Below, piece after piece: positions 32,871 to 38,127 of a stretch of DNA of 38,127 nt. The DNA lies in assembly GCA_023458315.1 (NCBI GenBank), contig JAEXAH010000131.1:1-38127 (forward strand), given 5' to 3'. Below the pieces are notes generated by a model that was not told the origin of the DNA, ran no database searches, and was given only the letters and a program-made list of their open reading frames with translations. How positions within the stretch are numbered: position 1 is the stretch's first letter; each line of letters opens with the position of its first letter. This DNA is from Pseudomonadota bacterium. Lineage in GTDB: Bacteria; Pseudomonadota; Alphaproteobacteria; Rhodospirillales; Magnetospirillaceae. A program made the translations under genes and the position numbers.

Positions 32871-33782
32871 ATGTCCAGCTTGACGCGTGTCCGGCAGAAA
32901 CGTGATAGAAAACCGGTGATCGCCATCGCCTATGACGGGGAGCGCACCGAGGCCGAGTATTTCGACGGCTGGCGGCGCATCCTGGGGCCGCGTGGGCTGG
33001 TGTTGAAGCCGTTCTATGTGCGCAGCGGCGGGAACCCCCGTGTTGCCGTGGATGAAACCTGTAAGAAGGCGGCGACCGACAAGGATTACGACCGCCTGTG
33101 GTGCGTCTGCGACGTGGATGACGCCAGTCCGGCAGACGTGGCCGCCGCCAAGAAAAAGGCAAGCCAGCGCGGGATCGAATTGATCCTGTCCGTGCGTTGT
33201 TTCGAGGTATGGCTGGCACTGCACTGGGGCCGATCCGCCGGGCCGGTGCAGTGCGAGGAGGACGCCGTCAATTTGGTGCGGCGCCACCATGCGACCTATG
33301 ACGCGTCGCGGAAGTCGCTGCCGTTTTCCCTGCTGCTTCCCCGAACGGCGGACGCCTGCACCAATGCCGTTTGGCTGAAGGGGCAAGGGCACGATAACCC
33401 ATGGACCGACGTCCATTACCTTGTCGCGTTGCTGCGTTGGCGGACCATCTATCATATGTGCCGCCGCGACGAATGGGCGGCGGCCCAGTCTGTCGGCTCC
33501 TATGCGGGTTCGTCCCAGGACGCCGCCGACGGCTTCATCCATTTTTCCACCGCTGCCCAGGTGGTGGAAAGCGCCGCCAAGCATCGCGCCGGGCAGGACG
33601 GGCTGCTGTTGCTGGCGGTCGAGGCCGCCGCCCTGGGCGAAGCCCTGAAATGGGAGCCGTCGCGCGGCGGCCAGTTGTTCCCGCATCTTTATGGCCCGCT
33701 GCCGCTGCGCGCGGTTGCCGCAATTCACGACCTGCCGCTGGGCGGCGATGGTCGCCACGTCTTCCCTCCGCTCGAGGACTGA
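32871..33782 (+). CDS. RloB-DUF952 fusion protein, partner of the RloA-type ATPase
   Basis: 303 residues in two parts. Residues 1-190 are a full RloB domain: IAIAYDGERTEAEYF (Toprim-like first motif, with Asp22 where EGxxTE is usual), LWCVCDVDD (Asp81, Asp83), LSVRCFEVWLALHW, and the closing NPWTDVHYLV. Residues 192-303 are a full DUF952 domain (TIYHMCRRDEWAAAQ, DGFIHFSTAAQV, LKWEPSRGGQLFPHLYGPL). DUF952 is normally a separate small protein and, as I recall, belongs to the ADP-ribosyltransferase-fold clan. The fusion point is at about base 33440. The second half has host-like GC content and sits directly before pyrD. No internal start for a separate DUF952 protein is evident. Confidence 0.85.
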   Translation: MSSLTRVRQKRDRKPVIAIAYDGERTEAEYFDGWRRILGPRGLVLKPFYVRSGGNPRVAVDETCKKAATDKDYDRLWCVCDVDDASPADVAAAKKKASQRGIELILSVRCFEVWLALHWGRSAGPVQCEEDAVNLVRRHHATYDASRKSLPFSLLLPRTADACTNAVWLKGQGHDNPWTDVHYLVALLRWRTIYHMCRRDEWAAAQSVGSYAGSSQDAADGFIHFSTAAQVVESAAKHRAGQDGLLLLAVEAAALGEALKWEPSRGGQLFPHLYGPLPLRAVAAIHDLPLGGDGRHVFPPLED

Positions 33783-33786
33783 TTCC

Positions 33787-34854
33787 GTGTTCGATTACTT
33801 CAAGCTCGCCGGGCCGCTGGTCCGTCTGTTCGATCCCGAATGTGCCCATGGCCTGACCGTCAAGGCGCTGAAATCCGGCCTGGTGCCGCCGCAGCCGCGC
33901 GTCGCCGCGCCGTCGCTGGAAGTGGCGCTGTGGGGGCTGCGTTTCCCCAACCCGGTCGGTCTGGCCGCCGGGTTCGACAAGAACGCCGAAGTGCCCGACG
34001 CCATGTTGCGCCAGGGTTTCGGCTTCGTCGAGATCGGCTCGGTGACGCCGCGGCCGCAGCCGGGCAACCCCAAGCCGCGCATGTTCCGTCTGGTCGAGGA
34101 CCGCGCGGTGATCAACCGCATGGGCTTCAACAACGAAGGCGTCGAGGCGGTGGCCGCCCGGCTGGAGGCCCGCGCCCGCATCGGCATCGTCGGCGCCAAT
34201 CTGGGCAAGAACAAGGACACCGAGGATGCGGCGTCCGATTACGAAAAGGGCGCGGCGCGGCTGGGGCCGCTGGCCGATTACATGGTGATCAACGTGTCGT
34301 CGCCCAACACGCCCGGCCTGCGCGCGTTGCAGGGCCGCGACCAGTTGGAGGGGCTGGTGGGCCGCACCCGCGCCGCCCTGGACAAGGCGACCGCAGGGGC
34401 CAAGCGGCCGCCGCTGCTGTTGAAGATCGCCCCCGATCTCAATGACGAGGATCTGTCGGACATCGCCGCCGTTGCCCTGGGCGGGGCGCTGGACGGCCTG
34501 ATCGTCTCCAACACCACCATCGCCCGCCCGGACAGCCTGCGTTCGGCCCATGCCAAGGAAACCGGCGGCCTGTCCGGCGCGCCGCTGCTGGATGCCGCCA
34601 CCGCCGTGCTGCGCCGCATGTACAGCCTGACCGAAGGCCGCCTGCCGCTGGTCGGGGTCGGCGGCATCGCCAGCGGCGCCGACGCCTATGCCAAGATCAA
34701 GGCCGGTGCCTCGCTGGTGCAGGTCTATTCGGCGCTGGTCTATCAGGGCACCGGTCTGGTCACGCGCATCAACCGCGAACTGATCGACTTGCTGAAGCGC
34801 GACGGCTTTGCCTGCATCGCCGACGCCGTCGGCGCCGACCATCGGGGGAAATGA
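33787..34854 (+). CDS. pyrD: Dihydroorotate dehydrogenase, quinone-dependent (class 2)
   Basis: Oxidises dihydroorotate to orotate in pyrimidine synthesis, passing electrons to the membrane quinone pool. The 355-residue barrel has the class 2 N-terminal membrane-association helix (VFDYFKLAGPLVRLFDPECAHG), NPVGLAAGFDKNAE, GFVEIGSVTPRPQPGNPKPR, the catalytic serine loop NVSSPNTPGLRALQ, IVSNTTI and VGVGGIASGADAY. The start is GTG 33787, preceded by GAGGA, four bases after the RloB-DUF952 stop. Its TGA overlaps the next ATG (ATGA). Confidence 0.96.
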   Translation: MFDYFKLAGPLVRLFDPECAHGLTVKALKSGLVPPQPRVAAPSLEVALWGLRFPNPVGLAAGFDKNAEVPDAMLRQGFGFVEIGSVTPRPQPGNPKPRMFRLVEDRAVINRMGFNNEGVEAVAARLEARARIGIVGANLGKNKDTEDAASDYEKGAARLGPLADYMVINVSSPNTPGLRALQGRDQLEGLVGRTRAALDKATAGAKRPPLLLKIAPDLNDEDLSDIAAVALGGALDGLIVSNTTIARPDSLRSAHAKETGGLSGAPLLDAATAVLRRMYSLTEGRLPLVGVGGIASGADAYAKIKAGASLVQVYSALVYQGTGLVTRINRELIDLLKRDGFACIADAVGADHRGK

Positions 34855-35720
34855 TGCCGATCCGTCAGATCACCGGCCTGTCCGAAGTCGCCTCGGGTTT
34901 CGACGGCTTCATCCTGGATTTGTGGGGCGTCATCCATGACGGGGTCGAGGCCTATCCCGGCGCCCGCGACACCCTGGTGGCGCTGCGGGCGGCGGGCAAG
35001 CAGACCCTGCTGTTGTCCAACGCGCCGCGCCGCGCCGACGCCCTGGTCGAGCAACTGGCCCGCATGGGCATCGGCCGCGACCTGTACGATCATGTACTGT
35101 CCTCGGGCGAGGCGGTGCACATGGAACTGGCCCGCCGTACCGACCCGTTCTATGCGGCGCTGGGGCGGCAGATCTATCACATGGGGCCGGAGCGCGACGA
35201 AAACGTCTTCGCCGGGTTGGATCTGGTGGCGGTGGACATCGAGCACGCCGATTTCATCCTCAACACCGGGCCGTGGGATTTGACCGAGACGGTCGAGGAT
35301 TACGTGCCCAAGATGCGGGCCGGTCTGGCCCGCAACCTGCCGATGATCTGCGCCAATCCCGACCATGTGGTGATCCGCCAGGGTCAGCCGGTGGTGTGCG
35401 CCGGGGCGCTGGCGGCGCGCTATGCCGAAATGGGCGGCGTGGTCTCCATGCGCGGCAAGCCCGACCCGGCCATCTACGACACCGCGCTGGAAATGCTGGG
35501 CCTGTCCCGCAACCGCGTGCTGGCGGTGGGCGACGCCCTGCACACCGACGTCAAGGGCGCCAACGGCGCCAATCTGCGCGCGGTGTTCGTCACCCAGGGC
35601 ATCCACGCCGCCGAACTGGGTATCCGCCCCGGCGACACCGCCGATGCCGACACCCTGCGCCAAGTGGTCGCCCGTCACGGCGAACGCCCCCTGGCCGCCA
35701 TTCCCACCTTCCGCTGGTAA
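34851..35720 (+). CDS. HAD-superfamily class IIA hydrolase (TIGR01459-like)
   Basis: A 289-residue predicted phosphatase. The nucleophile motif is FILDLWGVIHDG (first Asp attacks the phosphate), LLLSNAPRR is motif II, MRGKPDPAIYDTAL carries the lysine and VLAVGDALHTDVKGAN the metal aspartates. Substrate unknown; relatives in this subgroup are annotated as sugar-phosphatase or pyridoxal-phosphatase-like. The ATG overlaps the pyrD stop and has GGGGGAA in front, so it is translated with pyrD. Confidence 0.9.
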   Translation: MMPIRQITGLSEVASGFDGFILDLWGVIHDGVEAYPGARDTLVALRAAGKQTLLLSNAPRRADALVEQLARMGIGRDLYDHVLSSGEAVHMELARRTDPFYAALGRQIYHMGPERDENVFAGLDLVAVDIEHADFILNTGPWDLTETVEDYVPKMRAGLARNLPMICANPDHVVIRQGQPVVCAGALAARYAEMGGVVSMRGKPDPAIYDTALEMLGLSRNRVLAVGDALHTDVKGANGANLRAVFVTQGIHAAELGIRPGDTADADTLRQVVARHGERPLAAIPTFRW

Positions 35721-35740
35721 GCCGAGCTGCGAGAAAGACG

Positions 35741-36763
35741 ATGAACTACGAAACCGAAATTGTTGTGGTGGGGGCCGGTCCGGTGGGCCTGTTCGCCGTG
35801 TTCGAATGCGGCATGGTCAAGCTGAACTGCCATGTGGTCGATGCCCTGGACGCGGTCGGCGGCCAATGCGCGGCGCTGTACCCGGAAAAGCCGATCTATG
35901 ACGTGCCCGGCCATCCGTCGATCCTGGCCGCCGATCTGATCGAGCGGCTGAAGGAACAGGCAGCGCCCTTCGCCCCCACCTATCACCTGGGCCGTCAGAT
36001 GACCGGTCTGGAGCGGGTGGGCGAGGCGTGGCGTTGCACCCTGTCTGACGGCACCGTCATTACCGCCAAGGCGGTGATCGTCGCCGCCGGGGGTGGCGCC
36101 TTCGGCCCCAACCGCCCGCCGCTGGACGGCATCGAGGCTTATGAAGGCAAGGGCCCTGGCGCCGGTGTCGCCTATTTCGTCACCCGGCGCGAGGATTACC
36201 GCGGCAAGCGCGTGGTCATCGCCGGTGGTGGCGATTCGGCGGTGGATTGGGCGATCTCGCTGGCTGAGGTGGCGGAAAAGATCATGGTGGTGCATCGCCG
36301 CCCCAAGTTCCGCGCCGCCCCGGAATCCGAGGCGCGCCTCAAGGCGCTGGCCGATGCCGGAACCATCGAGCTGGTCGTGCCCTATCAATTGCACAGCCTG
36401 GAAGGCGAGGGCGGCAAGCTGTCGGCGGTGGTGGTCGCCACCCTGGACGGCCAGACCCGCCGCCTGGAGGCCGATGCCCTGCTGCCGTTCTTCGGCCTCG
36501 CCACCGAACTGGGCCCCATCGCCGAGTGGGGCCTGGGCATGGACCGCAACCTGATCACCGTCGACCCCGCCACCATGGCCACCACCGCCCCTGGCATCCT
36601 GGCGGCCGGTGACATCTGCACCTATCCCGGCAAGCTCAAGCTGATCCTGGCCGGTTTCGCCGAAGCCGCCCGCGCCGCCCACACCGCCCACGACGTGGCC
36701 CATCCCGGCGAGGCCCTGCACTTCGAACACTCCACCACCTCGGGCGTCCCCGGCGCCAAGTGA
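35741..36763 (+). CDS. Ferredoxin-NADP reductase, thioredoxin-reductase type
   Basis: A 340-residue FAD/NADPH flavoprotein of the TrxR-like FNR group (type 2), exchanging electrons between NADPH and ferredoxin or flavodoxin. FAD site: EIVVVGAGPVGLFAVFECGM. GGQCAALYPEKPIYDVPGHP is diagnostic of this group. NADPH site: VVIAGGGDSAVDWAISLAE with VHRRPKFRA. The C-terminal FAD loop is GILAAGDICTYPGKLKLILAGFAEAA. The redox-active CxxC of true thioredoxin reductases is absent, which separates the two. It follows the HAD gene after 20 bases and ends at a hairpin terminator. Confidence 0.95.
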   Translation: MNYETEIVVVGAGPVGLFAVFECGMVKLNCHVVDALDAVGGQCAALYPEKPIYDVPGHPSILAADLIERLKEQAAPFAPTYHLGRQMTGLERVGEAWRCTLSDGTVITAKAVIVAAGGGAFGPNRPPLDGIEAYEGKGPGAGVAYFVTRREDYRGKRVVIAGGGDSAVDWAISLAEVAEKIMVVHRRPKFRAAPESEARLKALADAGTIELVVPYQLHSLEGEGGKLSAVVVATLDGQTRRLEADALLPFFGLATELGPIAEWGLGMDRNLITVDPATMATTAPGILAAGDICTYPGKLKLILAGFAEAARAAHTAHDVAHPGEALHFEHSTTSGVPGAK

Positions 36764-36772
36764 CCCGATGTC

Positions 36773-36815
36773 GCAAGAGGGCGAATGTAACCGCACCCGC
36801 CCTCTTGCACCTTTC
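36773..36815 (+). terminator. Terminator-like hairpin after the ferredoxin-NADP reductase
   Basis: A perfect 11-base-pair stem, GCAAGAGGGCG (36773-36783) and complement (36798-36808), with a 14-base loop, followed by the weak pyrimidine tract ACCTTTCCT. Its 3' arm overlaps the -35 box of the tRNA-Gly promoter. Confidence 0.65.
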
Positions 36816-36833
36816 CTCATCGCCGCCTATAAC
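36805..36833 (+). promoter_or_regulatory. Promoter of tRNA-Gly
   Basis: TTGCAC (36805-36810), 17-base spacer, TATAAC (36828-36833), 15 bases before the tRNA 5' end. Close to the sigma-70 consensus. Confidence 0.75.
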
Positions 36834-36847
36834 AATCCCCACGGCGC

Positions 36848-36884
36848 GCGGGTGTAGCTCAATGGTAGAGCAGAAGCTTCCCAA
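36848..36884 (+). tRNA. 5' half of tRNA-Gly (CCC), interrupted after the anticodon loop
   Basis: The sequence matches a tRNA-Gly(CCC) from the first base through acceptor strand GCGGGTG, D arm GCTC-AATGGTA-GAGC, anticodon strand GAAGC and loop TTCCCAA (anticodon CCC, 36880-36882). At 36885 the expected GCTTC strand is replaced by AAGCGAAATAAA. No T arm or acceptor complement is found downstream in the window. An integrase gene begins about 120 bases later, so this is best read as one attachment-site boundary of an integrated element, with the missing 3' half at the far end. As it stands it cannot make a tRNA. Confidence 0.8.
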
Positions 36885-37006
36885 AAGCGAAATAAAATCA
36901 AGGGCTTAGCATTGTAGTCCTTGGCCCTCCGGAAAGCAACCACCCCAGCGAACCCACCATTTCCGTCACTTCCGACACACTCACCGGCAGGGGATGTGTG
37001 GCGGCG

Positions 37007-37987
37007 ATGGCTTCAATCCGACAGCGTGACGGCAAATGGCAAGCCCAGGTGCGCCGGAAAGGCGTGACACCGCTGGTGCGCTCGTTCGCCCGCCATATAG
37101 ATGCCGTCCACTGGGCACGGTCCATCGAAGCGACCATTGATCTGGGGCAGGAACCGCCCGAGGCCAGCATCATGGCCCGCACCAAGTTCCGTGAACTGCT
37201 GGATCGCTATCTGATCGAGGTGACCCCGCAGAAGCGCAGTCATCGGATGGAAACCTCTCGGCTGAACCGGCTGCTCAAACACGACATTGCCAATCTGACC
37301 CTGGACAAGCTGACCTCGGGCGTATTCGCATCATTTCGAGATCAGCGGCTCAAGGATGTCGGCCCCCAGACCGTCCGCCACGATCTCAACCTGCTCTCCC
37401 TGGTCATCAAAGCAGCCACGATTGACTGGGACTTCCCCTTCAAGGAGAACCCGCTGGACAAGCTCCGGAAACCTCGGATGCCGCTCGGGCGAACCCGGCG
37501 GATCAGCAGGGAAGAAGTCGAAAAGCTGCGTGAGGGGATGGCCCGCTCCGAGTCTACCTACCTGATGCCGATGGTCGACCTTGCGGTTGAAACGGCGATG
37601 AGGAAGGGGGAGATACTCGCCCTGTTGTGGGTCAACGTGGATTTGGGCAGGCGGACGGCTCACCTGCCCATGACGAAGAACGGCCACCCACGGACCATTC
37701 CGCTTTCAAGCAAGGCCCGAGACATTCTGGCGTCCCTTCCCCGGACACATTCACGGGTCTTTCCCTACACGGAAACCGCAGTGAGGCTGGCATGGGACCG
37801 GCTCCTGCGCCGGGTGAAGATCGAAGACCTGCACTTTCATGACCTACGCCACGAAGCCATCTCCCGGCTGTTTGAGAAAGGGCTATCAATCCCCGAGGTG
37901 GCGCTGATCAGTGGGCACCGTGATGCCAGGATGTTGTTTCGCTACACGCACCTGACCGCCGAGGAGGTGGGGAAGAAGCTGGATTAG
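37007..37987 (+). CDS. Tyrosine-type site-specific integrase
   Basis: A 326-residue recombinase that would have inserted the element at the adjacent tRNA-Gly. An N-terminal DNA-binding part begins MASIRQRDGKWQAQVRRKG. The core-binding domain covers about 60-155 and the catalytic domain about 165-326. All catalytic residues are visible: Arg199 (ETAMRKGEIL), Lys224 (MTKNG), His278 and Arg281 (HDLRHEA), His304 (SGHRD) and nucleophile Tyr313 (FRYTH). It appears intact. ATG 37007 is preferred as the family-typical start; GTG 36998 in frame, closer to the AGGGGA site, is an alternative. Composition is lower in GC than the core genes. Confidence 0.92.
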   Translation: MASIRQRDGKWQAQVRRKGVTPLVRSFARHIDAVHWARSIEATIDLGQEPPEASIMARTKFRELLDRYLIEVTPQKRSHRMETSRLNRLLKHDIANLTLDKLTSGVFASFRDQRLKDVGPQTVRHDLNLLSLVIKAATIDWDFPFKENPLDKLRKPRMPLGRTRRISREEVEKLREGMARSESTYLMPMVDLAVETAMRKGEILALLWVNVDLGRRTAHLPMTKNGHPRTIPLSSKARDILASLPRTHSRVFPYTETAVRLAWDRLLRRVKIEDLHFHDLRHEAISRLFEKGLSIPEVALISGHRDARMLFRYTHLTAEEVGKKLD

Positions 37988-38127
37988 AGCGAATTTCGTG
38001 CAGTTTGGTTCATAGCCGCATGATTTGAAGTAGTTGGCGCATTCTGCGGGCTTGAACAGATCGACGAGCCGCCCGATGAGGCTCCAAAGTCCAGGTACGG
38101 TTCGCTCGGCCTCCTTTCGCAGCAGGG
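37988..38127 (-). mobile_element. 3' end of an IS630-family transposase gene (partial, runs off the right edge)
   Basis: On the minus strand, the frame starting at 38125 reads LLRKEAERTVPGLWSLIGRL, then VDLFKPAECANYFKSCGYEPN. This is the characteristic C-terminus of IS630-type DDE transposases, which commonly end in ECANYFxxxGY. The homology ends at about 37990, just after the integrase stop codon, where a TA dinucleotide (37985-37986) fits the TA target preference of this family. No in-frame stop closes the fragment at that point, so the exact end of the element is uncertain. Confidence 0.65.

Noticed and set aside
33441..33782. Separate DUF952 gene starting inside rloB
   Set aside because: The only nearby ATG (33456) falls inside the conserved YHM motif and has no ribosome site; the frame is continuous with RloB, so a fusion is the better reading.
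36885..37006. Group I intron or 3' half of tRNA-Gly downstream of the anticodon loop
   Set aside because: No intron core pairing or T-arm TTCGATTCC sequence was seen up to the right edge, and a tyrosine integrase follows directly, which explains the break better.
1..38127. CRISPR array
   Set aside because: No regularly spaced short direct repeats with unique spacers; the periodic repeats in 11765-18286 are coding.

Overview
The window is GC-rich chromosomal DNA of an alphaproteobacterium. Protein content (split-looking MetH next to an ArsR/methyltransferase fusion, MlaA-MlaC, YggT-DUF167-FolD-NnrU, PyrD next to a HAD class IIA protein, TrxR-like ferredoxin-NADP reductase) suggests Rhodospirillales, perhaps Magnetospirillum-like. 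The genus is inference. No gene-free stretch exceeds 300 bases.

Layout. (1) 1-3011, minus strand: a methionine-cycle cluster, ArsR-methyltransferase regulator > metF > metH (metH runs off the left edge), with an inverted CACAGAG-type repeat between metF and metH. (2) 3285-4725, plus: mlaA and mlaC of the outer-membrane lipid transport system, closed by a strong terminator shared with a convergent PilZ gene (4790-5137). (3) 5436-24172, plus: a four-gene type I secretion locus of two unequal ABC half-transporters, an HlyD-type adaptor and a 4452-residue secreted repeat protein, ended by a textbook terminator. No outer-membrane TolC partner is present. (4) 24222-24410: a nested palindromic repeat element. 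(5) 24411-28998, minus: a GT-C-like membrane protein, a MOSC protein, a class I glutamine amidotransferase and a MocR/PdxR-type regulator, then tRNA-Ala(CGC). (6) 29272-31469, plus: yggT, DUF167, folD and nnrU, overlapping or nearly so. (7) 31466-33782: a foreign-looking insertion that leaves a truncated gene start, an RloA-type ATPase and an RloB protein fused in frame to a DUF952 domain. (8) 33787-36763: pyrD, a HAD hydrolase and a ferredoxin-NADP reductase. (9) 36848-38127: the promoter and 5' half of a tRNA-Gly(CCC) broken just after the anticodon loop, a tyrosine integrase, and the 3' end of an IS630-type transposase on the opposite strand. This is the left end of a mobile element that continues beyond the window.

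The strongest candidates for something new are the RloA / RloB-DUF952 pair, which resembles a two-gene anti-phage system that has captured an ADP-ribosyltransferase-like domain from its landing site, and the giant secreted protein. The giant carries a threefold super-repeat of about 720-740 residues and is exported by an ABC pair in which one ATPase lacks its H-loop histidine.
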